DNA from: Limnanthes douglasii subsp. nivea
Lineage: Eukaryota > Streptophyta > Magnoliopsida > Brassicales > Limnanthaceae
Reading direction: 5' to 3'
Length of the DNA stretch: 64,000 bases
NCBI GenBank assembly: GCA_036936605.1
Contig: JAUPFV010000001.1
Coordinates: 348,885,081-348,949,080 of the forward strand
Made by a program: the position numbers and the translations under genes. Of the stretch, positions 11,701 to 22,055 are shown piece by piece; positions within the stretch are counted from its first letter, which is position 1, and each line of letters opens with the position of its first letter. The notes beneath the pieces were generated by a model, which had not been told where the DNA came from, did no database searches, and saw only the letters and a list, made by a program, of their open reading frames with translations.

Positions 11701-14377
11701 GGTCTTCATTGCTACAAGGTAATGCCATTTGGTCTGAAAAATGTTGGGGCTACTTATCAGAGATTAGTCAACAAGGCATTTGCTGATCAAATTGGAAGAA
11801 ATATAGAAGTGTACATTGATGACATGATGGTGAAGAGTGTGGATGAGCAGTTGCACTTATCCGATCTCCGAGAAACTTTTGCCAACTTGCTAAAAGTGAA
11901 TTTGAAATTAAACCCAGAAAAGTGTGTGTTCGGAGTGCAGTCCGGGATGTTTCTAGGCTATATCATAAGTGAGCATGGAATACAGCCCGATCTGGACCAA
12001 TTAAATGCTCTTTTCCAAATCGAGCCTCCTCGAAACATTAAAGAAGTACAGCGGTTAACGAGGAGATTAGTTGCCTTAAACAGATTTATCTCGAGGTCTT
12101 CCGAGAGGTGTGCACCTTTCTTTCAAACTTTGAAGGGTGCAAAGGGATTCGATTGGACCCCACAGTGTGATGAGGCTTTCAATGAGATCAAGAAGCACCT
12201 GTCCTCTCCCAAGACTTTGTTTAAACCAGTTGATGGGGAGACCTTCTTCGTATATTTGGCAGTTTCAAGTTATGCCATCAGTGCTGTGTTGGTAAGAGAG
12301 GTCGGTGGTCATCCCCATCCAGTATACTACATCATACATCAGCAAAAGTTTGATAGATGCAGAAATGCGTTACTTGAAACTCGAAAAGTTAGCATTGGCC
12401 CTGGTGATAGCAGCTAGGAAGATGAGGCCTTATTTCCAGGCTCATCCCATCATCGTCCGGACTTCTTTTCCCCTGAAGAATATCCTCCAAAAAGCAGACA
12501 TTTCAAGCAGGATGACTAAGTGGTCAGTAGAATTGGGGGACTTCGACATAGATTTTGCTCCCCGAACAGCAGTCAAGGCCCAAGCTGTGGCAGACTTTTT
12601 GGTTGAATTCCACTCCGACATGGATTTAGAGCAAACTACTGACATAAAAGATAAAAAGGTATGGGTCGTCCGAACAGATGGTGGATCTAGCACTATGGGG
12701 TGTGGTGCAGGGGTGTGTTTGACTTCCTCGTATGGAGACAAAATGTACCAGGCTATTTGTTTTGCTTACAGGGCATCTAATAATGAGTCCGAATACGAAG
12801 CAGCTATAGCTGGTTTAAAGTTAACCTACATTTGTGGGGCTAAGAGGGTCAAGCTACTAAGTGACTCCCAACTACTTATCCACCATGCCCAAGGCCAATC
12901 TGAGGCTAAGAAGGAACAGCTTGTGAAATATTTACTCCTCCTAAAAAATGAAGCACTTAAGTTTAAAGGTGTTGTCTATGAACATATTCCCCGGGCAGAA
13001 AATGAGCTAGCAGATTCACTGGCAACCATAGCATATATGGAGTCATATCCATGGATCAATGTGCTTGAAAGCCCCTCCATCCAACTTTGTAAAGGTAAAG
13101 AAGAGGAAATTTTTGAAATACAAGCAAAACAACCTCAAGACTGGAGATTTCCTCTCCTGCAATATCTCTCCGATGGTGTCGTGCCTCCACATAAGTCACT
13201 AGCCAGAACATTGAAACACAAGGCTTGTGGTTTCATCATATTGAGAGAAGTGTTATACAAAAAGTCCTACAGTAAGCCTCTCCTGCGCTGTTTGGGGGAT
13301 GAAGAATCACAAGTGGTCCTCTCCGAATTACACGATGGTGAGGGATCAGCCCATCGTGGGTTTAGAGCTTTGACAAGAAGAGTTTTACTCTCTGGTTATT
13401 ATTGGCCATCAATCATGAAAGATGCTAAGGAATTGGTAAGAAGGTGTGACCCATGCCAGAGGTACAGCAATGAAATTCATGTGCCAGCCATTCCTTTAGA
13501 GTCAATTTCTGAGCCTATTCCTTTTGCTCGATGGGGATTGGATTTAGTAGGGCCTCTCCCTGTGGCGTCCGGAGGACGCAAAACTATAATTGTGGCCATA
13601 GATTACTTCTCGAAGTGGATAGAAGCAGCCCCTCTAGCAGGGACAACATCAAAAGCTGTTTTAAAATTCATTCTATCTAACATTTGTTGTAGATTTGGTG
13701 TCCCACAAAAGATAACCACAGACAATGGGCCACAGTTCGACAATAGGGAAATGGAGAGCTTCTGTGCCTCAAGGGGTATACAACATTGTTTTTCTTCACC
13801 TTTCCACCCACAAGCAAATGGGCAGGTTGAAGTGGCTAATATGACTATACTGTCCAGTTTAAAGAAGAATTTGGAAGGGGCTGCTGGGAAGTGGCCTAGT
13901 TATCTACAAGAGCTCTTGTGGGCCTACCGGACAACACCTGGGGCTGCAACACAAGAATCACCCTTTGCTTTGGTCTATGGGATGGATGCAGTAGCTCCCA
14001 TAGAGGCAACTCTCCCCTCCTTTCGTGTTCATAACTTCTCCGAACACGCTAACGAGGTGGCAATCAGAGGTCAACTTGATCTGACAGAAGAAAAACGGGT
14101 TAAAGCTCACCTTAGAGTTGCACACTATCAAGGCTTGATGAGAAGCAGGTTTGCTTCTAAAGTTAAAAGAAGATATTTCCAACCAGGGGACAAAGTATTA
14201 AGGAAGGTCTTCTTACACACTAAAGAAAAGCTGTTCGGGAAGCTGGCCCCAACTTGGGAGGGTCCGTATATGGTTGTTGAAAGAATTAAACCTGGAACAT
14301 ATTGGTTGGAAGACAAAGATGGCAGAGTTTTAACTCATCCTTGGAATATCGAGCATCTCCGGATCTACTTGGAGTAA
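8740..14377 (+). pseudogene. gag-pol of copy 1 (Gag, PR, RT, RNase H, second RNase H, integrase)
   Basis: A single frame runs from the first ATG (8740) through gag and protease to RT. Gag has a Ser-rich N-terminus (about 8940-9090), a capsid-like domain (9200-9790, with LKWYNSLP) and a CxxHxxxGHxxxxC knuckle (10143-10184). Protease has VDTGSSAN near 10675. RT has KWRMCIDFTDLNRACP (11500-11550) and catalytic YIDDM (11812-11826). A Gypsy RNase H follows to about 12480. A second RNase H has TDGGSS (12668) and DSQLLIHH. Integrase has an H-H-C-C finger (13340-13460) and DLVGP, TDNGPQFD and GQVEVAN as the D, D, E sites. Breaks: stops at 9859, 10045, 10528, 11080 and 11464, and a 7-bp duplication near 12333-12350 that shifts frame. 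The stop at 11080 is shared with copy 4. Confidence 0.9.
11077..11088 (+). other. Shared stop codon in leaky-type context between PR and RT
   Basis: CAA TAG CAG TTT lies between protease and RT, with open frame on both sides. Copy 4 has CAA TAG TAG TTT at the matching site (minus strand, 58162 to 58151). Other stops in the two copies are private. The flank resembles the tobamovirus readthrough context (UAG followed by CAR-YYA). Whether it is used is unknown. Confidence 0.4.
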
Positions 14378-14437
14378 CACTTGTGTAAATATTTACTTAT
14401 TTAAACAGCCATGTAAATATTTGGGGGCATACTCTTC

Positions 14438-14459
14438 CCTCCCCGGTGGCACGGGGAGG
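14438..14459 (+). other. Conserved GC-rich hairpin after pol (copy 1)
   Basis: Arms CCTCCCC and GGGGAGG are separated by an 8-nt loop GGTGGCAC. Copies 3 (43932-43954) and 4 (54852-54873, minus) keep the fold with arm changes that mostly preserve pairing. Confidence 0.5.
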
Positions 14460-14558
14460 TTTTAATGAGGTGTTTGGGCTTTTGAATGAAATTTGATGTC
14501 TTCTTAAAAATTTTCTAAGTATTTTTAAAGTTTTGTCCTTTGTCATACTATCCGGATT

Positions 14559-14690
14559 GAAATAACTAAGGGCTATTTAAACTCTAGCCGGAGAACTTAA
14601 ACACTCTCACTATGAAATAACTAATGGCTATTTAAACTCTAGTCGGAGAGCTTAAACACTCTCACTATGAAACAACTAAAGGCTACTTAG
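14559..14690 (+). repeat. 55-bp tandem repeat, about 2.4 copies
   Basis: Units start at 14559, 14614 and 14669 with GAAA(T/C)AACTAA. Each holds the GGCTA(T/C)TT and GGAGA(A/G)CTTAAACA stretches. Copy 4 has about two units at 54667-54762. Confidence 0.75.
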
Positions 14691-14780
14691 ACTATGGCTA
14701 TCAAAATTAAAACAAACAATTAAAGAAGATGATAGTTGCACAGAACAGAAATATTCATTTAAATAAATAACTTAAAATTG

Positions 14781-14796
14781 CCTTGGCCTTCCAAGG
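14781..14796. other. CCTTGG-CCTT-CCAAGG hairpin, first copy (copy 1)
   Basis: Perfect 6-bp inverted repeat around a 4-nt loop. It recurs at 14870-14885, twice in copy 4 (54488-54503, 54576-54591) and once in copy 3 (44279-44294). Confidence 0.6.
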
Positions 14797-14869
14797 ACTT
14801 TTAAATGATCAAAGTAGAACACAAAAAACCTATCCGGTCAGATACCAGACACCATTACAAAAAAGAGTG

Positions 14870-14885
14870 CCTTGGCCTTCCAAGG
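14870..14885. other. CCTTGG-CCTT-CCAAGG hairpin, second copy (copy 1)
   Basis: Same 16-bp sequence as at 14781-14796, 89 bp further on and about 40 bp beyond the antisense gene's stop. Confidence 0.6.
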
Positions 14886-14925
14886 ACTTTAGTCTGGATA
14901 GAAAATAAACAAAGTAGATCATAAG

Positions 14926-17884
14926 TTAAGGTTGAGCCTTTGAAGATGGCTCACCTTCATCTAACTTCTTTCCCTTAGGATCGTCTTTCTCTTCATTTGG
15001 GCTCTCCCCAGTCTTTTCTTCATCACCTGAGGAATCACTAGAGTAGCCATACCTATCGCCTTCGGCCATCGTGTGGTATGGGAGGTCTTCAGGCTCAACA
15101 TAAAGCCATAAGTCCTCTTCTTCGGAAACTTTTCATGGAAAAGTAGAACCCTGTCAGACCTCACTTTCTCAAGCATTTGCTCTCCGCTTTTGATCATCTG
15201 GTTGGCATAGGCATTGATCTTGGCTTGGATCTTGGCCTCTTGCTCCTTTAACAAAGTGTTTTTCTCCTCGGCAGCCTTGGATGCTGCATTCTCAAGAGCA
15301 ACCTTGTCAGTAGTTAAGTTGGTGATGATTTTGTCCTTTGCCTTGGTTTCTTCCTTTGAGGCAGTAAGGTTTTTCTCCACACCGTACAGCTTCTCCCGAA
15401 GATCTCTGATGGTTTCCTCTAAAGTGGCGACTTTTATGGTGCTTTCCTCCTGATTTCTCTTCAACTCCTCGTTTGCTTCCTTTAACATATCAGCATTGGA
15501 AGTGGCAGTGCGGAGGTCTTCGGACAGCTTCTCCTTGTCAGACTTAAGGTCTTTAATGATGTCTGCCTGACTCCGAACTTGTCTCTCCAACGTAAGTACA
15601 GGCTGCACGTTGCTTAACAAGGAGTGGGCTATAGTATCCCTTTCACTAGAGACAATAAAAGTCTTACCATTAAAATTGACTGTATTGGAGCTGCTCGGAA
15701 GAATGTAAGGCCCTGCAAAGTCATCTCTGGGGAGATTGAGGAAGTATTCACCAAGCTCACCAAGTCCGGTGATGTCTACTTCATCAATGTTGAGATCTCC
15801 TCCCTCAACCTCATCAGTGTGAAAGTCCCCCAGAATCTCTTCGGCATGTGTTGGGTCAGAAGGCTCAGCTTGGAAAGAAGACTCCGGAGCCCGGATAGAA
15901 AGCTCGTTTCCCTTAGAAGTCTTTTTCTTCTTCGCCTCCCGGTCTGCGCCTTCGCTTCTCTGTTTGCGATTTCTCTTGGAAGCCCTTGGAGGTTTTGGGA
16001 GATTCGTTTCTAGCCTTTCAGTCTCTTGCTCCACTACTTGCAAGAGAGCGGCATCGATTTGGCTCTGGGCTGGCCCCTTCGGGACTGTTGGAGCATCCTT
16101 CTCAGCATCAGCAGGGTTGGCTTCACCCACCACCCTTTTTCCCTTCTTCTTCTTGCCTTTCATCTTGCTCGGGGCTTTGGCCCGGCCTGGCAGGAAGAGT
16201 GTCCCATCTGGTTCATGGGTCATCTTGAGCACAACATCTGGAGAAGGCTGGGTGGTGAGCTCCTCCCAGGTCAAGTCTCTCCAACCTGTGGTGTTCCACA
16301 GGTGAGACCTTGCCAAATTTCCACTAGTGAAAGCATCGTGGAATCGGTTCCCCCAGTTCTCAGCAGCCCAGGCATTAATCTTGCCACAAGTGACCTACCC
16401 GGCTTTCAAGTGGTCATTAAACTCCTTGGGCAGTTCTGCTAAGACAAAAGTAAGACAAGTTAGTATAAACTAAGTCCAAAAAGAAAAGACAAGAGAGACA
16501 AAAATATAAAGGCAAGATGCTTACGGTCACTCCTCCATCTGCTTCTGAGGAGGCTTGGGTTCTCTCCGGATTTTATCTTCTTGCCATTCTCCCAGGCACC
16601 ACTGACAAATAAGAACTGGGTCCTCCAGTTCCTCTCTGCCTCCAGCAGATCGTCCACAGCCTTGAAGCCATCCCCCATATTGAAATGGTAAAAGGGGATG
16701 TGGTGGTTTTTGCACAGGCTGGCCACTGCAGCGAACTCCTCCATTGGCAGAGGAAACCCGGACAGCCTTGATGCCATGATGCATGACATAAGGGTATACC
16801 AAGCGTTGGGGCTCAGCTGGCTCGGACAGAGTTTGATCAGATGGAAATATCTGACAATCTCTGGGTCTAGTGGGAACCTGAGCCCCCAGTTGAACAGCTC
16901 CGTGAACATGACCACCTCACTCAACTTGCAGTCTATGGGGGTCTCCGGATGTATAGGAATACTGATCTTTACATTCTCTGGAATGCCCCATTTCGAATGC
17001 ATCCTGCCCAACTCAGCAGTGTGGATGAATGCATAGTTGATTTTTTGTAAGGAAAGTAGATAATTAACGCTGACCTTGTGAAAACAAGGCCCTACTTTTC
17101 CTTCTAGGCTCTCCGGCAGATCTGGATGCCTCAAGTACAGCTTCTCCTTGCCCTTGTCCTTCTTGGCAACTATTTCTTTGCTGGTCTGACCGGAGGGCTC
17201 AGACTCAAACGGGGCCTCTTCAACAGAGTCCTCCATCACTTCCTCCATGATTGTTGAAGGGATTTCAGCAGCTGTAGTGGGGGGAAGGTTCAAACTTGAC
17301 TCAGCCTTATCTCCGGACTGATGGGCCTCAATGCCCCTTTGATTTCTGCTCTCCGGCAGAGTGTTTGGAACAGAAGTTTCTGGTTGAAGGTTTGGATTGG
17401 AGCCCTCCGGTCCGGATAGCCTGTCCTTAGGGGCTTTAATAGGCACCTCTGATCCGGTGCTGCTGTCCTTTGCCCCCGACCTAGAGGGAGTATTTTTGGT
17501 CCCCAGGCCTTTAACCAACCGGCCTTTCCTCTTGTCAACCAGCTTCTCAGGAGAGTGCTCCGTATCCGATCCCATGGCAATAAAGGGAGAAGGTTTTCTA
17601 AGGCTAGTGACTGTAATTCCTGGCTCGACAGCAGGTACCAATTCCTGAACTGAGGAACCAGAGATTATGGGGGAGAGGTTGGTTTGAAATAGTTTCTTAG
17701 GCTTAGTACCTTTGGAAGAGGACGAGCCTCGATCTGACTCGGTAGCAGAAGTATTTAGTCTCTCAACAGGAGAGGTGGGTAACCCTGCTGCAATCCGTCT
17801 TTCTCTTTCAACTTTTTGAGCTTTCTCTAACTCAGAAAGGTTGAGCCACCCGCCTTTGACAAGAGCGTTCCTCGCTGTAAACAT
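14926..17884 (-). pseudogene. Antisense accessory gene with intron (copy 1)
   Basis: Encoded opposite to gag-pol. Exon 1 is 17884-16525 (1,360 nt). The intron is 16524-16436 (89 nt, GTAAGC...TTAGCAG). Exon 2 is 16435-14926. Joining them keeps frame (phase 1). The N-terminus reads MFTARNALVKGGWLNLSELE, then a Ser/Thr/Pro-rich linker. The conserved core (about 17130-16530) has LEGKVGPCFHKVSVNYLLSL, LSPNAWYTL and FYHFNMGDGFKAVDDLLEAE. Exon 2 has a Lys-rich basic stretch (about 16110-16170) that could be a nuclear signal, a long Lys/Glu heptad region (about 15600-15190, likely coiled coil) and an acidic tail. Breaks: a TAG early in exon 2 (where copy 4 has Gln) and a frameshift near 15120. No catalytic motif is recognised. 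The core resembles 'putative gypsy type transposon' domains. Confidence 0.8.
16436..16524 (-). other. Intron in antisense gene (copy 1)
   Basis: Donor GTAAGC at 16524, acceptor TTAGCAG ending at 16436, T-rich on the coding strand. Splicing is in frame. Copies 3, 4 and 5 have intron-like sequence at the same codon. Confidence 0.65.
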
Positions 17885-17983
17885 AAAATATTGAACTAAA
17901 CTTTTGCTTTAGAGAGAGAAAGCTTTGAGAGTTTTTGCAGAAGTAAATTTGAAGGAGATGGTAAAACAGTAGAAATGAGTTTG

Positions 17984-17991
17984 TATTTATA
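17984..17991 (-). promoter_or_regulatory. TATA box of the antisense gene (copy 1)
   Basis: Minus strand reads TATAAATA, 100 bp upstream of the antisense ATG (17884), with a CT-rich tract (17910-17920) between. Spacing is matched in four other copies. Confidence 0.55.
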
Positions 17992-18301
17992 GTAAATTTG
18001 AAAAGAGAAGTTGATTCATAGGAGAATTCGAAAAGTTTGGCAATGATTAAAAGACGGCGCTGATGTCACCACCTGTAATCAAAGAGGTTGCTTTTCGAAG
18101 AAGGTGGGTTCGGAATTCAAGGTGAAAAAATGGCTGAAGCAACCAATCAGAAAGCGACACGTGTCCTACGAACTCTGGTAAAAACCGTTTTGAATTCGTG
18201 AAGCTTTATCTGTCCGGATAAACCCACCTGTCCGGATAAAAACTGCCCTTGACGTCGGACTGTTTTTCAGGTCTTTGGCAAGAGTATTTGCACAAACACC
18301 T

Positions 18302-18311
18302 AAAAAAGGGG
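18302..18311 (+). other. Polypurine tract of copy 1
   Basis: AAAAAAGGGG followed by CTCC, directly before the 3' LTR at 18316. Expected plus-strand primer site. Confidence 0.75.
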
Positions 18312-18315
18312 CTCC

Positions 18316-18723
18316 TGATGAGTCCGAATTCTGCACGCTCCCCGGACAAGGACAGATCGGTCCAAGGCCTCCGGACCGGACAGATCACTTTGAGCACAAT
18401 GACCATAGGACTATTCGAACTATGACAAAAGTACTAAAAAACCTAAACACTTCTTGACTAAGCTACTTGCTCTCATACTTAGAGCTTATGGGTCTATGAA
18501 CATGACCCGGGTCCATTAAACATGACCTGAAAGCCCATAAGGGCCCCAACATCAGGGTATAAATACCCAACCACCTGCATTAAGTGTGGGTAATGAGAAT
18601 TAACTGCTACCAGACTGCTTAATTATCTCTATACTCTCTACTCTAAATACATAACACCCACACACTACTATAAAACACCAACCAAATTACTAGCCTACCC
18701 TCAGGCTATTATTATCCTCATCA
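18316..18723 (+). repeat. 3' LTR of copy 1 (family I)
   Basis: 408 bp, TGATGAGTCC...CCTCATCA, with TATA box at 18558-18565. Flanked on the right by TGGAT. Confidence 0.93.
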
Positions 18724-21396
18724 TGGATGACTTCATCGTGGGAAAGAAGATTCCTAAAGGTATTTTAGCCACAGGTATTTGCCTCATCCTGAAATCCTCC
18801 AACACTACAAATTGGAAGGATTTTAGACCCATTAGCTTATGTAATATGCTTAGTAGAATTATGTTTAAGATTGTCAATAATAGAATAACAAGGATCATCC
18901 CTAAAGTTATTTCTAGGGTTCAAGAGGCTTATTTCCCCAATACTTTTAATATATTAATAGTTAAATAGCTCATATTTGATCTCAACAAGAACAAAAAAAC
19001 TAGTAACATCATGATTCAAGTGGATATGTCAAAGGCTTTTGATAAGATTTCTCACATATCTATATATAAAGTGTTTGAATCCTTTGGTTTGCTCCTACTT
19101 TTGTCAAATTGATAAATAACTTAATTAATATTGTCTATGTTTATATGCTCATTAATGAGAATTTTTATGATTTCTTCAAAACCAAAAGAGGTCTGAGACA
19201 AGGGGACCATCTTTCCTCAGTCTCTTCATTCTTGTTGAGGAAGTTCTCATAAAGGGGCTTTATAAGTTGTTTAATGATAATAAAACTATGCAATTCTCAT
19301 GTAGAAGCAACTCGATGATCCTAGCTTAGTGTTTGTTGACAATATCATAATATTTACTAATAGTTTGGATGCTTATATTCTTGGTAAATTTTTTTCCAAA
19401 TTTATATGGATTGTATCATGGCAAATGATCAATAATGAAAAGACTAAAATCATCATATCATCAAGAATCAGTAACACAAGAATAGCTGCCCTTACCAACT
19501 TTTCTGGATTCAGCTCAAGCTCCATTCCAACTGAATACTTAGGCATCACCTTAAACAACTAAAACAAAGTCAACAACTTCATAACATGATTAATAATATA
19601 AATTTCAAGATTAAGGAGTGAGAAGACAATAATTTATCATTTGGAGGGAGGTTACCCCTGCTTAACTTGGTACCGATGGCTATTCCAACATATTGGACTC
19701 AAAGTTGCTCTATTCCCAAGTCCATTGTTTACAGGATTAAAAAGATTTTCAACAATTTTTTTGGGGGATCTTCAACAACTGATAACTTGATCCAGTGGTC
19801 TTCCTGGATAGTTTTGTATAAGCCTTTCAATTAAGGGGGTCTAAATATTCGTAACATTACGGACTTACATGATACTTTGGCTTGTGAATTGTGGTTGAAT
19901 TTCAGGAAAAACAAGACCACGTGGGCTAATCTAATGCAAAGTATCTACTGCAATAAGCTTCATCATTTGCAAACTTATTACAGTATATTAGGTTCTAATA
20001 CTTGCAAAAAGTTAACTAAAATAAATCAAATTGCAGAGCATAACATTATGTGGAAATTGGGCAAAATATATTGAATTTTGGCTTGAAAATTGGTATGTTC
20101 AGCCTCCCCTTATTACGCTTAATGATAATTGTGATAACTTTGGGTACATGCAACAGGTGGTTAAGGATTACTGGAAAGATAATACATGGGATAATAACAA
20201 GCTAAAGATATTTTTAAATCAATCCACTATTGAGGATATTCAAAAGACTTAATCCTTTATAATATTTCCAATGACTCAAATTCCAGCACTAAACATACTT
20301 GGAATCACTTGTAAAGCAAGCCTAACAGATCCAATCTGTTTGGAAAAATGTGGAATTCGGTAATCCCTATAAAATTCTCCTTTCTGGCTTGGAAACTACT
20401 ACATAATTTCATTCATGTTGATACAATTTTTCAAAAAAAAATATCACTTAGTTATGGTATCCAAATGCCGATTCTGTTGTAACATTGAATCTCCTAAGCA
20501 TCTTTTTATTGCCTGTGATTTTGCTTGGAGTTTATGGTGTTACTATGGTGACCTCTTTACAATCAAAATTGAAAAGTTTATGACTATAGCTCATATGATT
20601 AGAGCTTGGTTCTGGTCTACTACTTATGTTGTTCATGTTAAAACTATAATTCCTATAATTATCCTTTGGACAATCTGGAAAGCTAGAGACAATGTCAAAA
20701 TCAACAACAATGAACAAAGTACTGAGTCTGCCACCAGGTACATTAACAATATAATTTTTAGTCTCGATCATTCTAATAGTCTTAGGTCCAAAATTGGAAA
20801 AAAGACTTCAAGGTTGCTAAAGAGCTTGGGTGCATAAATTACATAAATGATAAACGAAAGCCCAACTACCAAAAGTGGTGTCCTCATGGTCTTGATTATC
20901 TCAAACTAAAAACGGATGCATCCTGTCAGTTGAATGGAGACTCAAGTGTTGACATAATAATCAAAGATCACACCGATGAAATTATTCTTGGATCTACTAA
21001 TTTATATGGCAAATTGATTCCGATTATGAATGAATCTCATGCTCTGTTAGACGGATTTCTGCTATGCAAAAAGAATGGTTGGAATAAGGTTGGAATTGAA
21101 ACTGATTCTTTGTTCTTAGTTAGCATGTAATCTAATAGTATATATCCCTGGCCCCTGAAGCAAACTCTTCATTGTTGCAGAAGATTAATTATATCGACTA
21201 TATCTATATCTTACATTTCCAGGGTCGAAAATAAAATAGCCGATTAGTTTGCTAAGTGGATCCTGAAATGCAAAATAAAAAATTGACTTTCAAGCTCCAA
21301 ATCCTTTAAAAGCAACGATCTTTTAAAAAAAATTAAACTTGGGTTACTTTAGTACAGAAGAATAAACTGACCTTTAAATGTGTTAAATTTCTTAAC
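18724..21396 (+). pseudogene. LINE B ORF2 remainder (RT, zinc finger, RNase H)
   Basis: Continues the LINE B frame from 8240. RT blocks: CLILKSSN and KDFRPISLCNM (18780-18845), QVDMSKAFDKISH (19018-19056), RGLRQGD (19190-19207), then a degraded catalytic box reading FVDNI (19329-19343) where FADD is expected. Downstream is a zf-RVT-like segment with CRFCCNIESPKHLFIACDFAWSLW (about 20465-20540). An RNase H-like tail has KTDASC (20910-20930) and ETDSLFLV (21096-21120). Numerous stops and shifts interrupt it. It is the same broad LINE type as LINE C but clearly diverged. Its own 3' end is not obvious. Confidence 0.8.
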
Positions 21397-22055
21397 TTAT
21401 TATCTTGACAAAATTATTAGTGTTCGTTAATTGGATAGAAATTTTCCGGCTCTTCTCTTGTTTGTGTAGATCATTTCTCTAACCGTCAGCCAACTTTGCT
21501 TGACATTTGCCTATATTTTTCATTTTTTTAGGCTCTAGTTCCGGTACTGATCCCATAATTACTACTACTATTCTTGAAGTTTTTCGGGTCTCGAAGATTT
21601 CAGAGCTTCTATATCTCGATTGCTTAGTTGCTGAAATTATTGAATCGGAATTTAATTGTTTAGAAGCCGATAAAATTTGATTTTTTCAAGAGTTAAATTC
21701 CAAAAGTGCATTCTCCTTACTTGCCTTGCTGGGAGGGAAAAGAAATTTAATTTTCCTTTAAGGCCTTTCGGATCTAAATATTTGTGTATAATTACTTTAG
21801 GCTTCTCTTTAACTGTAAGCCCGTTGGACTATTGTAAAGCTTTAATATTGGATCATTTTCTAGTTAATGAAATTTTATTATATTATATGAAGAAAGCTTA
21901 AAGAATAGGAGTGCTTTCTTAACCTTTAAGAATCTCCTACTCTATACTGTTTGTTCTTACTTCTTAGCATTGAGAAGCTTTCTTCTTTCACTGCTCTTAC
22001 GACCTTTGTGACATTACCAACGCCGGTTGGTTTGCTGAAAAGTTTTGCGGCTAAG

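Larger units (their letters stand above)
14378..14925. other. Non-coding segment between convergent pol and antisense gene (copy 1)
   Basis: Contains a conserved GC-rich hairpin just after the pol stop (14438-14459), 55-bp tandem repeats (14559-14690) and two copies of a CCTTGG/CCAAGG hairpin (14781-14796, 14870-14885). Copies 3 and 4 keep the hairpins in the same place. It probably carries the 3' ends of both transcripts. Confidence 0.6.
8241..18723 (+). mobile_element. Complete Ty3/gypsy element, Tat/Retand-like (copy 1)
   Basis: A 10,483-bp element flanked by TGGAT at 8236-8240 and 18724-18728. In order: 5' LTR (8241-8666), primer-binding site (8670-8686), gag-pol (8740-14377), a non-coding stretch with hairpins and 55-bp repeats (14378-14925), the antisense gene (14926-17884, minus), its promoter region, polypurine tract (18302-18311) and 3' LTR (18316-18723). 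By eye the LTRs differ at 9 sites plus one 18-bp indel, about 2%, so insertion is fairly recent. Tat-branch placement rests on the second RNase H in pol and the extra antisense gene. It landed inside LINE B. Coding mutations make it non-autonomous. Confidence 0.93.

Noticed and set aside
15214..16442. Plus-strand ORFs opposite the antisense gene
   Set aside because: They are shadow frames of the coiled-coil and core coding strand; no motif is recognisable.
18723..18968. ORF beginning at the edge of the copy 1 3' LTR (MDDFIVGKK)
   Set aside because: It is the continuation of LINE B RT; the ATG comes from the LTR-target junction region, not a gene start.
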